Below are positions 12,514 to 25,932 of a DNA stretch of 64,000 bases, piece by piece. A program made the position numbers and the translations under genes. The DNA is from Liquidambar formosana (Eukaryota > Streptophyta > Magnoliopsida > Saxifragales > Altingiaceae): the NCBI GenBank assembly GCA_039720395.1, contig CM077821.1, positions 42,034,792 to 42,098,791 of the forward strand, given 5' to 3'. Numbering within the stretch: the first letter of the stretch is position 1; each line of letters opens with the position of its first letter. The notes under the pieces were generated by a model. It worked only from the letters and a program-made list of their open reading frames with translations. It was not told where the DNA came from and did not search any database.

Positions 12514-15500
12514 TTAAAAACACACCTGTTGGCTCATAAGAATCTCCACAGCTACGTTTAAATCTCCATCTGCAGCTGCCAGAGCAACTTCTACCTGCGT
12601 CTGAAACAACCCCAAGGCATTTGCATTCAGAATCCCCTCCAACTCAAACTTGATACATATGCATTAAGATGAGAATTGGCAATCCATCATATGATTTCAG
12701 CTATGTTACTAAATATCACCACAGAAAATATGACAACAAATTTTTTATGTCATGAAATCCATTTATTGGAAAATACAAGAAAAAATAGAAACTGAAAGAT
12801 TCAAAATTAACATAAAAACTAATGCTTAATGTAGGATGATGTTGTTTTTACCCTCTCAAAACCCATTGATACAAGTTTTTGGATCTCTTCATCAGAAGCA
12901 ACTGAACCCTGTATTACAAGTAAACCAAGGAAAAAGGAATGGTACGAGTTTTTGGATCTGTCCATATGAACCTGAAAAAGGAAAAAGAAAAGGAATGGTA
13001 CAAATTTTATATTAAAGAAAGTGACCTGATGGTGAACAGGGACTCCTCCAACTGCGGCTGCACCATCTACGGCTGACCTCCTATAGATTCAAGAACAACC
13101 AAAAAGGTAACCATATCTTTCTACTATGGAGAAACAAAGAATTCGTCTTGATGATTATACTGCATCAAACTAGAGATATCTAGGGTACATAATATACTAA
13201 AGCATTATGACATGTCCATATAGCAAATAAACCCTACACCACGTTTGGTAAAGCCTGTGGGGTATAGCTTGTTCATGGCAGCAGTTCTAAGTCAATTCAG
13301 AGGGAAGGAAGTTCCTAGTCAAGATTCGGAGTAAAAAGCCTAGAGGTGATTGGGTAGATTTCCGGGTCCCAATTTTTAAAACATACATCTCAGGTAATTG
13401 GAAAGTGACAAGTCCAAAAGAATTTTGCCAAGTCAGAAACCCCTCTCCCCTTCTCTCTTTTGATGTGATCACTTCAATTGAATGAGGGAGTCAAATAGAC
13501 AAGTCTCTCTCTCCCGCAATCATGAGAACTAGAAATGATAAGATTTAAGTATCAAAATATTCTTTTACTTCCAAACTATTTCAAATGGCTCACACTTTTA
13601 TTATCTTATAACATCCCCCATCTCTGAAATTAGAAGGAAACATACCAAAAAATAAAAGAATTCAAACCCTGCCATATCATTAACATATAGAGCCCTATCC
13701 TACGCATGCCCAAGACGTATACCAAATGTATTTTTAAACAAATTATTTTAGAGGATACATATGATTCATATGAGACATGTATAGGATCGTGTCCGCCATG
13801 TATTTGTTTCTAACACAGCGGACACAAATATCTCTCCTTCTAGGGAGCACCCATGCTTTAGCAGTTGTATGACTTCCTTTCTCAAGCAGTAGAAAATGAA
13901 TTTAATGAGCAAGACCAGAACTGTAGGGCCCTCAATTCTATGAAAAACTAAATTATCTATGCAAGCAACTAGCACTCATTAAGTTATCATGGATGCATGA
14001 GTGAACTCTTCCATATACCTCCCATTTTCTGGACCAACTGCTGCCATATCTGATGGATGGGCTGGGTTGCTGTTATCTAGAAGTCTAGCTTGTAGGCTTG
14101 AATCAGAATTTGAAAAAGGAACCATTTGACTTCGTTCAGAATTAAGAGTCCTTCCCCTTCCAGGGAATCTATTGTCTTGTGTTGACTGCATGGTATGAGA
14201 GAACTTAATAGGTTAAGAAAAAACCTTATGAAATTCAATTATACTAGTTCTCTACCAAATAATCGAGAGTACAGTATTCATCGAAGGCATAACCAACAAA
14301 CATCATAAACAAAAACAGGATACATCCAGCATCACACACTCATGGCTGAAATTTATCGATCTATAATAAATGCAGAGCATAAAGCCACCAACAAAATTTT
14401 TGAACCTGCATCTAGATTGGTTTTAGGTACTGTAAATCTCTACTGATACTTCTCTTGATACAATTTTCTAGTTTTTATTGTTTCTACAAATATGTAAAGT
14501 GTCTTTATTATTTTTCAATTTATTTCAAGGAGAGAGAGCCCAAACCTCAAGTTGAACCACACTAAGAGTAGGGTGAGTATGCAACTGTGCATCTGTGTGT
14601 GCATGAGCGTGACATGTTTTGTGTGCATCTGCACAAGTTTTAAATGTCAAGATCTTACAATATAGATTTATTGACATATATATAAATGGTAATCTTAATG
14701 TCAAAAGGGAATTCATATAACAGGCATGCCATATTTAGATGGCAAAAGAGAGCCGGATGGCAAACATAAATCAAAACAAGTAAAAACACTACTTATTCTG
14801 GCATATGCTGACACTAACCATGACAGATACCATATCAAGTTCAGCCACAAAAAGAGAGAGGTAAATATATAAAGAGCCTATGATTTTTCTATTTTCTTCC
14901 CTTATTCAATTTTTTTATTCTCCACATTAACATGATATTTATTTGTTAATACCATTTCAGTATATAAAATTCAAACCTAAGCTTTGATATGTAAATACTT
15001 CAACAATTGCAATTGGAAACTATTCAGTCCATCGCAAGCCAAGGCTTGAATGTTTACGTTAATAATGTAGAAGATAAAGTGAGTTAATTTAATCATGGAG
15101 AACAAACATTTAGAAACCATCTTGAACACTCTATCAAAATCCTCCACATGAGATTGATTCAGTACCTGGGCAGATGTTTCCCTTTGTGGCATCCACGAAG
15201 ACAGGTTTCTCCATAAATTTCCAGAAATTAATCCACTGCCCAGTAAAGAACTATCAAGTCGAGCCTTTTGTAAGGGGACAAATTTGATAGTGAAAATCAG
15301 AATTTACCTCAATGTTGTATTTTGACTCGAATAAGTAGGGATGTATCCCGAAGAATTTCCACCAGTGCACAAAATAAATTTTGGTCGCCTGACGCAAGAT
15401 GACTGGAAATTATAATACAAAAGGCTCATTTCAGTTAAAGAACTATATATGTTTTAAATGTTCTGGCAGAACAATAGGTATGTGAGTATATCTCAATTAT

Positions 15501-18500
15501 GCATAAATTTTATGTAATAAAAGACATAGGGATGTGAAAGTGAGATATATTGCACAAGACCATCTTGAAGAGAAAATCTCAACGATTTTGTTTTTTTAAT
15601 TAATTGTAAGAGCAACAGAAGCAGTAGAATATCCCAGAGGGAATCAGAGAATCATTGGTTCACAAGAAGAAGGAGATCATTGGTTCACAAGAAGAAGGAT
15701 TCCAATCACTAAGAGGCCTACAATACATTATGCAGAAATTTCACAACTATTACTAGCCACCATAGCCTTAGCTGAAGTACTGAAAAATGAAAAACCAAAA
15801 CCAGCTTTACTGTACACCCTGTCAAGCGTCATGTCTTCAGGAAGAAAATTATAAATTTTCATTATTAATTTCGTAAGGCAATGAAATATGTCCTTTTGCA
15901 TAAAATATGCATACAGCTTCATCAAAACACTCCCCACCCCCCAAAAAAAAAGGGATTGAGGCAGTGAGAGAAAATATGATGGCACACTGTTTGATAGAGG
16001 ATAAGGCATAAGATTCATGTAGCCAACTCAAGTGGTAAAGAATTAAGGCAACCCCAAGTAGTCGCGATTTATAGCTTTATCGAGTTTGTGCAACTATCAT
16101 TCCTGCTATAGCTGCATGCAGCACACACACACAAACTCATATCACATATAAGAAATTATCTCATCAATTGGTTCTATTAATAAAAAATTATAATTTCCAT
16201 ACTAGTGCCTAAATTAAATGTCATTCAGCATAAAATATGTTCCTGACTAAAAAAAAAAAAAAAAAAAAGAGAGAGGAAGGACGAATTATGTTCACAGGAT
16301 TTAATAAATTTAAAAATGAATTTTTTTTATCATAATGACTGTGTGTGTGTATATATGACAATTATGATTGGGGATTGAATGTTCTGAGGTCTTTGAATGG
16401 GAGCAAGTTTCTGAAGTGGGACCATTGCGCATAGCCTTCCTATGACAGAACTCAGAATTGTTAAAAGTTGGCCAAATCCTGTGCAACTCATCTAACTCCT
16501 GCTAATATGACTATTACCTCTACAAATCAAACAGACAGGAAACTTCACAGTATCCTCATATCAAGTACAATATTTTCCAGAAGCATTATCAAGTCACTTT
16601 GACATATTGCCAATTCAAGCTTAACCAGGAACATACAAATGGGTAGGTCAAATGGTGTTTGACGTATGACATCCAGATCCAATCCAAAATCTAGATATTT
16701 TATTATTAGTATTTTTTTTTTTTTGCTAAGGTAATGATTGTATATTAAAAAGTTTTAAACCTTCGTACATAAGACATATAGAGAAGAAAAAAAACCTAAG
16801 TTCCATGTACAAAAGGGAACCACCAAAAAACCCCACCACCCAATTACATATACAGAGAGTTGACAAAAGATAAAAAAGAAAGTTTACTACCACCCATGTA
16901 GTTACAAAACCATCAAAACAGAGAATTGACCAAAGATGCTTTAAGTTTCACAACAGATGACTCCTCTCCTTCAAAAGTTTTCAAATTACGATCTTTCCAA
17001 ATGCACCAAAAAAGAGCATGAGGAACCATCCTCCAAATAGCCTTGGTATCTTTCTTAGCACCAATAACCCACCATCCCGCAATTAAACTCCGGGCCCATG
17101 TAGGACCCCACAACCCATATAGACTAGGTAAGTCCAAAGCCCATGAGAACCATGGAACCTTGTGTGGGTAGCCCCAAAATCTAGATATAGACATGCAATC
17201 TATGAACAAAGAGATATATAAAAATAAAAATTAATTAATTAATTAATCATTAAATACTAGTTCCTTAAAGGTACTTACAAGCCAAGAGGAGGCCTCAATG
17301 GTAGAATAAAAGGATGTTCCAGGCATGAAAAAGTTGAGTAGCCCATAAACATCTGATAAAATGAAGATAGCAGTGTGCCCCCATAAGTATTTCAACTGAC
17401 TTATTAATGTAATATCACACAAGTAAGACGTAATATAATTGGAAAGGTAAGTGGTAAAACTTTAAAGAAAATGGAAAACTGACATGCAAATCCAGATAAA
17501 ATGCCACATAGGTGTCCAAGTAACGAGACATTTGTCATAAGAAGCTGGAACACCACCAATAGGATCCATGCATACCTGAGACATATATTGCAGTAAAGAT
17601 GCCATATCTTGAAGAAAAAGAAAAAAAAAAATAAAATTGAGAAAAACAGAACAAATTAAGATCACTGAGCATGTTAATGCACTTACCATTTAGCAGGCAC
17701 ATTAAAGATTCCAAAGACACTGCAGCAAAGAAGATCTAAATCAACAAACAATCCATCTACTTTGGCCAATGAAACACTCAAAATATCCATTGGATGGGAA
17801 ACAAAAAGTGATTGAAAGAGAGGATACAGTCACACATGCAATAGTGTATATATATGCAGGTGTGAGTATACACACTTGCACATCTATTCTCCAGATGCAC
17901 AGAAAGCTTAAAAGATTACAAACTTCACGGAAAAAAGAATAAATGGAATCATGCATTCATGCATTCATGCCAAACAATGCTAAATAATACTATGCATTGA
18001 AATACCAACCTTCTAGATTGGACTCCGCTTAAACTTGTCTCTATAACGATCATAGAAAACAAGATTCCTGAGAAGCCTATAGCACACTCATTCATGAGGT
18101 ATTGGTCAGAATGAAAAGGATTATGGGCTACAACTAATGCAATAAGAAGATGAAAAATGGCATTGCTTGTAGCCAATAAAATTATCATGTGCAACAGACG
18201 GACAGATCCCATGATTCTCTCCAGATCAGAACCCAAAGGAACCAAGGCCAACATATTGAACATAACATGTAGCAGCGAACCATGAAAAATAACGGAGGTA
18301 TAAATCCTATAAACTGCAAGAAAAGGAAAAGGAAAAAAAAAGAGTAAGGTTAGCAGTCAGACTGACATGAATCATTTCCTGAAGACAAAGAATAAGAATT
18401 TAACATCCAAGACATTGGATCATTTTCAATAAATCAATGTTTCCCTACCAACAATCAATCCAGATGGGCAAGCGTAATTAGGTATGGATATCATTTTAAT

Positions 18501-21500
18501 AAATTAAAAGGACCAACCATTAAATCTGGAACCAAAGGCTGCAAACTATGGTGGGTCACTGGTTTAATCTGGTTTACATGCATAACCGATCTAACAATAA
18601 AACAGAACTGGACAAGGGTACGATTCACTGGTCTGGTCCAGCTCCAGTAACTATGGGCATGAGACAAATCTTCCAGCATGTGGGGGAAATGCAAGATTTG
18701 GACAAGGTAGGTTTTGGACTTGTGGTAGATGAGTTCATCCATTAAGACATGGGCAGCTAGGCATAACTGTCCTTTCACCCATGGCATTAGCTAATTGGTT
18801 CATCAAAACAGCAAACCCATAAGCGGTTGGGGCCTGGGGGTGTCAACTACATTTCCTAAGCTGTTAGGGATGTCAACAGTAAGTCCCTTGCCACTTGGGC
18901 TGTAACTGCCAATGTTGTGTATACATGTACATGCTTGACGTGGGTGATGCATGCTAATGCCAGAAATCCTTGTATTTTTGTTGAGGAATAAAAGGTTGGA
19001 TAAAGGGCAGTCATTCTTGGCTCATTGTGTTTCCTATAGTTGTGTGACAAAAGGCTGACTAAGTACGGACCCAGTGCTGTTATGTTATGTGGACTCTAAT
19101 GGTATTGGTTAGCAATTAGACACAGGGATTCAGGGGGCCAGGGTCCGTACAATGTTCAGGGGTATTTTTGGTATTTCCTTTGGTTCTATGTTAACCCTAA
19201 ACCTTGGAGGGGGTATATATAGATGGTTAGCCATCAGAAGCCCAATAACTTTGTATTCAGAGCATAGCTGAATCGTGTGTGAGCCATGGACTGATGGATG
19301 TACCTCAACTTGAGGGAACCAAGTAAATATTCTGTATTGTAATTTGATTCTTGTTTCATTATTCTTTCTTTCTTGATCATCAATGTGCATGGTGGAGAAT
19401 GTTTATTCTCCAACAAGTGCTGCACAAAGGCAGAAAATTTCGAAGAATTTAGCCTCAGTGACACTTTCCATGTTGTCAGGGACTTAGGAAGTCTTTATGA
19501 ATGACAATCTCATCTTTTGAGATAGGGATCCCTATCGCTAACTAATGTGTGAATCAGACTAGGACATTGTAAATTAAATCTTCATCATCTAATTAATTGC
19601 TTTGTGCAGCTGGGTACTAATTGGGCTATTTGTCTTCAAAATTCATTTTTGAATGCCCAACATTGGAAGGTATGGCCTAAGGGTAAAATTTTTTATGGAT
19701 GCTTATTTTTACTACCATATGTGCTTTTTGGAAGGAAAAACACAAAAACTCGGAGTAACCTGTCGAGGAGGTTGTTAAAAGAGTAAATGGTCAACTCCTG
19801 TCATGAGCTTTCGCGTCGTTAATTTTGCCGTTATTCAATGAGTGAGATCATATTATTATGGGAAACTCTTTTCTTGTCAAGAACTAAATTTTCTCCTTCT
19901 TTCATTTTCCTTTCGTTTCCGTACATCTAAACATGATTTCTATAATTCACTTAATACCGTCTTTAACTTTTAAAAACAATGATCAAAATTCTTGAAGGAA
20001 ACCATTAATTCAATATAATAGATAAAATACGAGATTGCACTTCAGGCTTCTAAAAAAATTCATATTTTAAATTATATTATAAATCAAATAGAATTAATAA
20101 TTTTACAAATCATGTTTAAAAGCATCTCCAATGGGCTCCCTATTCCTTTCCTATTTTTTTCCTACTTTGGAGAGGAAAATGGGGCATTTTCTAAAATAGG
20201 GAGCTCCCTATTCAAGTGAGTACTCCAACAGGGCTACCTATTTTTTACTATTCAAACCAACTACCAAATTTTTAAATATAAAATATTGGGTTTCCCTAAT
20301 TCAATAGAAAAAGGACACTTTATATTCAAGTTTAAAATAATTGGAAATAGGGAGCTCCACTTTCAAGGTAAAGCCTCCTTACATTTGGAGAGTCAAAAGA
20401 GTTTCTCCCTATTTCAGGAAGCCAGATAGGGAGCCCATTGGAGTGCAGGAATTGAGGTTTCCCTCTCTATAATAGGGAGCCCATTGCAGATGTTCTAAGG
20501 AATCTCATAACGCGGTCTTATGTATCAGCCATCACCCATGATGAAACTACATTCCATATCGTTTCACTCCCGTAGAATATGATCTTTAGCAACCACCTTG
20601 AAGTTTGGACAAGACACTCACTATGTTTTTTTCATTAAAAAAAAAAAAAACTCACTACGTTTTCAACAAATACATGCCATTTGAGGAATGACATCAACTA
20701 ATTTCATTATTAAAAAAAATAAATATATATATAAATTTTATTGCACCAAAAAAAGGTCCATGCACAATGGCTTAATTAAAAGATGCTGATACTCTTCTAC
20801 TATCATGTTTGAAATGAAGTGATAAATAGCAAAGATTGAAAGCGTTGAAGGACAGTAATGACAGAATGATGAAATAAAAAAATCCTTCTTTTTTTTTTTT
20901 TTTTTGGATTTCTTACAAAAAGAATGCATCGCTTTATAAGAATATAAAAAGATGTACCTTGGAACCGTGATATAATTGCTGAAGGCAAGAAACATATCTC
21001 AACAAATGAGTCATATCCAACCAAAAGACAAACCAAGTAAATTGTCCCACAAACAATCACCACCGCTGAAGTAAGGAATGGAATGCCTTCCCACCATTGC
21101 CCCAATCTAGTATGCAAGCCTGCCTGTACACCACACGAGATTAGACAAACACAAAAGTGCATGTAATTAGTAGAACTTACAGGAGATTCCCTCGTACTAA
21201 TTGTGGCAAGTGCCCTGTCTCAACTGATGAGGTACTTTTTAAAATTAAATGAAAATGGACCCACTCAACAATTCAAGTAAGCATCCAATGAAAATCCCAA
21301 TAAATAAATAAATAAAATTACATCAAAACATATCTAAAATTCATTTTCCCCCCACTGACCAAGAAAAGGTATAACATTGCATTTTCCATTTTGATCAAGT
21401 CATCCAACACACTAAAAATACCCAATATGCAGTTCTCTTTCCCATTTTCATACCACTCAATACCAGAAAAATCACATGCATGAATTCCTCCAAAGACCAA

Positions 21501-22431
21501 AAAAAAAAAAAGACCGGTCCAATAACTGTCCTAACCCAATAGTAATTACTCTAAAGAAAATCAACAAATCAAATTACCAGAGGAGCAAATTGGGAAGTTC
21601 AAAGCACAAACCCTAGCCCTCCATTTGGTTCTTGAAAAAACAAATGGAAATGGTAAATAATAATAATAATAATAATAATTCCAATGGTTTCTGTTACTTA
21701 GGTTTCTAAAAAGTAAAGTCAACTAGGTCAAACAGCAGTTTTCTTCTCAGTTAATTGGAGCATTTAGCAGCCAATGGCATGATAGCCTAGTGGCATGCTC
21801 CTCACTTGTTGAGTGAGTGATTTCAGATTCAAGCATATAGAGAAGCATCAATACACATTTGTTGATATTGGGTGCCTTCGGGGTATTGGTAAATTCTATC
21901 GATTGTCAAAAGAAAAAAAAAATGAGCATTTTGCTTTCTCAGGACCAAAATAACAAAAACTTAAGATTCGAGATTTTTATTTCTCCATTTTTTTTTACCC
22001 TACATTTCTCGGCAACCAAACGGAGGAAAGAGAGAAGTATAGTTCTCTGGCATCGGTCATTGTGCGTGTTTATAATGATTAAAAGAAAAGTAAAAAAGAG
22101 CCTCAATAAATTGGAGCAACAAATAAATTGCAAGTATATATGAAATGGATTGATGTGTGATTGTTTTCAGCTGCTTTTGTTTCTAAAAATACTAAAGTCA
22201 ACCAAGTCAAACAGCAGTAATCTTCAGACTAATTTCTCAACTTTTCCTACATTTTCTCGGCAACCAAACGGGGTAGAGAAACAAGTTAGGGCTTTGTTGC
22301 ATCAGTTATAGCGTGTAATTAAAAGGATAAAAAGCCCTAAAATGGGCATAAATTGAAGCAACAAATAAACCACAGAGTTTTCTACATATAGATCTGAGCG
22401 AGCTTACCTCGGAAACAATGTTGGGTCTCAT
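12514..22431 (-). CDS. RBL15: Rhomboid-like intramembrane protease with C-terminal UBA domain (RBL15-like, 407 aa, 12 exons)
   Basis: Exons in transcript order: 22431-22408, 21123-20958, 18313-18010, 17719-17687, 17575-17484, 17352-17279, 15402-15308, 15235-15166, 14185-14019, 13080-13026, 12908-12852, 12600-12514. Phases agree at every junction and give 1224 nt including stop. The start MRPNIVSE matches Arabidopsis RBL15. The rhomboid core of hydrophobic segments spans roughly residues 20-225. The likely catalytic pair is Ser145 in GFSG and His197 in LLGHLCG; HGSLLHVMFNM (74-84) is the conserved HxxxHxxxN-like segment. A hydrophilic linker (FPGRGRTL) precedes a UBA domain at about 363-403 (EEIQKLVSMGF through LNVAVEILMSQQ). 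The family cleaves membrane proteins inside the bilayer; UBA suggests ubiquitin coupling. Exon 1 codes for only eight residues, and the next intron is 1.3 kb. Introns carry several transposons, so splicing must cross long inserts. Length is close to the Arabidopsis protein (about 403 aa). Confidence 0.92.
16699..17173 (-). mobile_element. 5'-truncated LINE 3' fragment in RBL15 intron 6
   Basis: The minus strand encodes the end of a plant LINE ORF2 (ALFWCIWKDRNLKTFEGEE at about 16950-17020, the zf-RVT/C-terminal region) and finishes in an A-rich tail (T run at 16712-16724 on the plus strand). A perfect 15-bp duplication CCAAAATCTAGATAT flanks it (16684-16698 and 17174-17188), which is a target site duplication from target-primed reverse transcription. 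The insert lies in the same orientation as the host gene. Confidence 0.88.
19078..19415. mobile_element. Solo LTR (Copia-like) in RBL15 intron 2
   Basis: It starts TGTTATGTTATG and ends TTCTCCAACA, with a perfect 5-bp target duplication AGTGC (19073-19077 and 19416-19420). Length is 338 bp. A TATA-like GGTATATATAG lies at about 19209. No internal region is left, so it is a product of LTR-LTR recombination. Confidence 0.9.
20121..20496. mobile_element. MITE with about 25-bp inverted ends
   Basis: The left end AGCATCTCCAATGGGCTCCC is mirrored by the right end GGGAGCCCATTGCAGATG, both next to CCTATT/AATAGG. Internal sequence repeats the same GGGAGCTCC motifs several times. No coding capacity; it lies in RBL15 intron 2. 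The class is not certain. Confidence 0.75.
21690..22390. repeat. Diverged local duplication in RBL15 intron 1
   Basis: Segments near 21690-21760 plus 21985-22140 match 22175-22380: shared AAAGTCAAC, CAAACAGCAGT, TCTCGGCAACCAAACGG and GCAACAAATAAA in the same order. A SINE-like element sits inside the first unit. Confidence 0.6.
21770..21921 (+). mobile_element. tRNA-derived SINE in RBL15 intron 1
   Basis: A-box-like TAGCCTAGTGG at 21783-21793 and B-box-like TTCAGATTCAA at about 21822-21832 are followed by a short body and an A-rich tail ending near 21921. Orientation is opposite to the host gene. Confidence 0.6.
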
Positions 22432-22762
22432 TTTGGCGTAATACTCCGATTTTGATTTGTTTGAAAAAATATTTGTCAATACTTCAATATATACACATCG
22501 CCCTTGCGTGGGTCTTCTCGACTTTTCGAGATCCAAATTGGGTCGGACCTGTCTACTGGGTCGGGTAAGTTTGATGGCAGGCCGAAGCAAAGTGTTTCTT
22601 TTACGAGTAGTTGTTTTCAGCAAAGGTTATTAGCTTATTTGGTAATGAATTACGTTGCGCACTCTACCTTATTTGGATTATAACAAACACAAGTTTCCAC
22701 CCTGTTTTTCAAGAAAAGAAAAAGGAAGGTTTTCACTCCCAAGAAAGATATAAATAAATAAA

Positions 22763-23174
22763 GAAGGGAGACTATTCCCACCACACTAAATTACTTTAAG
22801 TCTCTTTAGTTTATACTTTTTAAAAGTTTTATGAAAAATTTAAATGATGTTTACGAAAATTGGCTATGTTGTCTATTAGAAAATATCATTCTAAATAACT
22901 TTGTAGAAAAAAGTTTTTTCAAAGTTTATCATTTAAGTGGACTTTTTAGCCAATTATAATTTATATTTTATTTTTCATGAAAAATTGCTAAAAAGTCTAC
23001 CTAAATGACAAATTTTGAAAAAATTTATTCTACAAAATTATCCATAATGGTGTTTTCTAATAAACTACGTGATTAGTTTTCATAGAAAATTTTTATATTT
23101 TTTATAAAACCTTAACAAATGAAAAAATAAGTGGGGAGTTTAAAATATTTTATGTGATAGCAATAACCTGACAT
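22763..23174. mobile_element. Long-inverted-repeat MITE (MULE-type family), copy A
   Basis: The two halves are inverted copies: the left half (TTTTATGAAAAAT, GAAAATATCATT, ACTTTGTAGAA) is mirrored on the right (TCTACAAAATTAT, GGTGTTTTCTAAT). It is the same family as 31283-31693. It is absent at the matching place in copy 2 (about 53640-53660), where GATGATTCATTTCTACATAC directly follows simple repeats. The target duplication is unclear. Confidence 0.75.
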
Positions 23175-23274
23175 CTAATAGATGATTCATTTCTACATAC
23201 TAGTATGGACAGAGTGGTTATTGGCAACTATCCTTTCTTTGGCAAGGGAGAGGTCTTTTATTTCGAGTAATAAC

Positions 23275-23729
23275 TAGTGTTATTAAGCCCAGACTGGACT
23301 GGCCGGTCAAACTGGACACCAGATTGGTCTGGGTTTTTAATTGGATCGGAAATGCATGTCACCCAGACAAACCGGAATTAAACCAATCTAAACCACCAAT
23401 TTTTTATGCGAACCGAATGCAAACCGGTTCGGTTGGACTGGTACTAATACTAAAAAATTTTGACATTTTGCATGTATGGGGAGTAGAAACGTGGATGTGC
23501 ACCCCAAAAAATTTCTTAATCACTAGACCACCTAGTGCTTATATGAAAAACTTCACAACACATATTATTTAAGGTCTAAATGTATACATTTTATTTTTTG
23601 GTATTATTTTAATTATTTATTATTATTTTAATTATATGACTGGTCCAACCGTGACCTACGGTTGAACCAATGACCCGGTGACACGACCTCTAGACCGGAT
23701 CAATGACCGGTCCGGGTTTAATAACTATG
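23275..23729. mobile_element. MITE with TTATTAA-type ends, MULE or hAT class
   Basis: The left end TAGTGTTATTAAGCCCAGAC and right end (reverse complement) CATAGTTATTAAACCCGGAC are inverted copies. GTAATAAC (8 bp) occurs on both sides (23267-23274 and 23730-23737). Copy 2 has the empty site GAGTAATAACAG just after its Helitron. The ends resemble those of the element at 56514-57587. Confidence 0.8.
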
Positions 23730-23959
23730 GTAATAACATAGTATAAATTATAACTCTAGTATTCTTACACATCGATTAGAGGAAAAAAAAATATCTATGA
23801 TGGCATATTGGCATGGCATTGACAAGTGCAATCTGATATTGGAAATGTTTCTGCAAGGTGGAAGACAGTAGGACATTAACTTTTCCAGAACTCAATCAGA
23901 TTTCATTTCAAGATCTAAATTGGGAGAAGGGGTGCCTACTGTTAAAGGGGGGTTGTACC

Positions 23960-25932
23960 TAGGGCTGCAACTTGGTTGGGTTGAGTCTGCCCAACCCAAA
24001 CCCAACCCGGTTAATAGATAGGTTGGACAAATAGTTTTCATACATTGGGTTGGGTTTGGGTTAGAAAATATCAACCCAATTTAAATCGGGTTGGGCTTGG
24101 GAAGGGGGGTTGGACAACCCAAACCCAACCCGAACCCGACCTATATATATAATATATAATTTTTAAAAAATATTTTAATATGCATTAAATATGACATCAT
24201 ATAGTTTTTAACTATTGGTCATTTGGTATGGACATAGGGGGTTTGTATGAAAAATTACTAGAGATCTGTAAAATCGACTGGAAAAATATGTGCAGCTAGA
24301 TTACCTTCTATTGTTTTTTCCATTTTTTTTGGGGGGGGGGGGGGGTTGAAAGGGGAGCTTTATTTAGACTGTTACCCCTAACCTAGCAGTTAGTAGCTAT
24401 AAATCTCCTCTCTTAGCAAGAGAAAGAGAAAAAAATCTGTAATATCTCCTAGAATCATGGGATTATAATCCATGTTTGACCTAAAAGACTCTTTAAATAA
24501 GTGTCCATCAATGTCAATTTTTCTTATTTTTCTGACTTAGTTCTTATCATTTTGGCATCAAAGCACTCTGCCACCACTTTTCTCTTCTTTCCCCAGTCCC
24601 CATTGGCTACTAACAAGTAGCACCGTTGATTTTATTGAAGCAGGTTAATCAATTGAGTTTGGATGATTAAGTGCCTGTTTGGGATAGCTTTAGAGTAGAA
24701 TCAGAAGCTGAATCAGAATCAGGGGGATTAGATTTTGGGAGGCCCAAAATCTCTTTTGGAGCCCATAAGCTATTTTGGGCCTGTTTAGGTATTTTACTCA
24801 CAATCAATTTTGGATATGAGAATAGATTTTAAGGCCTGTTTTGGAGAAGTTGGGGTACCCCAACTTCTCAGATTCAATGATCGGGAATCAGTTTGAGGGT
24901 TTAATAAAACTTTCTCTGTTGCCAAATGTATCCTTCACATTTCAACACCTAACAAAATAATAGCATTCATACCCTCGAGCCTACAACATAACGTCCCACC
25001 TCTCAAATCTGAAGCTGCTCCTCCCATCTCTTGCCTCTTTTCTCTCTCTCTCTCTCTCTTTGCGAGCACCAACTGCGGCCATCTTCTTCTTCAACAAAAA
25101 TTCCAAGTAAAATCAATCTCTTTCTCTCTCTCTCTCTCTTCAACACCTTATTTTCCTCTTTTTCTTAAAATTTTCTCATTAAAACCCTTCTTTTTTTTAT
25201 TTTTTATTTTTTTTCCTGTTTTCATATTTTTTGGATAATGGATAATGATATGATGATTTGTAAAATCACTTTAGTGGATGCCAAACCAACAAAAATACTA
25301 CTTCTAAGGGTAAATATTGTCATCTTAGTGTTAAAAATCACTTCAACAGCTACTCTTGCCAAACATAAACAAAAATCACTTATGGCAGCAAAATCAATTT
25401 TGAAATTAATTCCCAAACACAAAGCAGATTCTCTTATGCTATTAGCAACTTCTGATTCTCTTTGATTCTGCTTAACAGCATAAGTTGTAGCTATCCCAAA
25501 CAGGCACTAAATTAACCTCAAAATCTCTTTTGAGCTTACAATCACTTTTCTTACTTTTTATCCAAACACTCTTAAAAGTGATTATGGGCCATCAGAAGAG
25601 ATTTTGGGCCTCCAAGAATCTCATCCAAACAGGCACTAAGATTTGTAGGCATATGCAACAATGCATTTTTATTTTATTGAAGCAGGCTTACTAAAGAAGA
25701 AAAATAAAAAATGAAATTAATAAGCTAACCTGCACAACCCGACTTCAATCCGCTCAACCCATGTAACCCATGCCCAACCCATGCCCGCCCAACTCAAGCA
25801 CAGGTTGAGCTTGGATTAAGAAAGTTCAACCCGAAGTATGGGTTGGGTTGGGCTTGGGTGTAGGGATTTCCACTTTGGGTTGAACTTGGGTTGACCTCTC
25901 AACCCGCCCAACCCGCCCAAGTTGCAGCCCTA
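23960..25932. mobile_element. Non-autonomous hAT element
   Basis: It starts TAGGGCTGCAACTTG and ends CAAGTTGCAGCCCTA, a perfect 15-bp inverted repeat. Flanking 8-bp target copies are GTTGTACC (23952-23959) and GCTGTACC (25933-25940), with one mismatch. Copy 2 keeps the uninterrupted site GGGGGGCTGTACCAAATAC at about 55463. The interior is rich in CCCAACCC-type repeats and codes for no transposase. It holds a nested PIF/Harbinger-like MITE. Confidence 0.9.
24671..25507. mobile_element. PIF/Harbinger-like MITE nested in the hAT element
   Basis: Ends GTGCCTGTTTGGGATAGCT and AGCTATCCCAAACAGGCAC are perfect inverted repeats with 3-bp TAA on both sides, the TWA target typical of PIF/Harbinger. A related third end (CCAAACAGGCAC then TAA) at about 25627-25641 shows that a second family member is nested or fused here. 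Confidence 0.85.

Noticed and set aside
16020..16110. Possible second SINE (AACTCAAGTGGTAAAG)
   Set aside because: There is an A-box-like motif only; no B box at the right spacing and no clear tail.
17462..17689. 75-residue ORF overlapping RBL15 exon 5
   Set aside because: The correct frame through 17484-17575 (QLLMTNVSLLGHLCG) is different. This ORF is a shadow running through the intron.
18480..18840. Possible MITE remnant near CTGGTTTAATCTGG
   Set aside because: Faint likeness to the CCGGTC-type MITEs, but no paired ends or target duplication were found.
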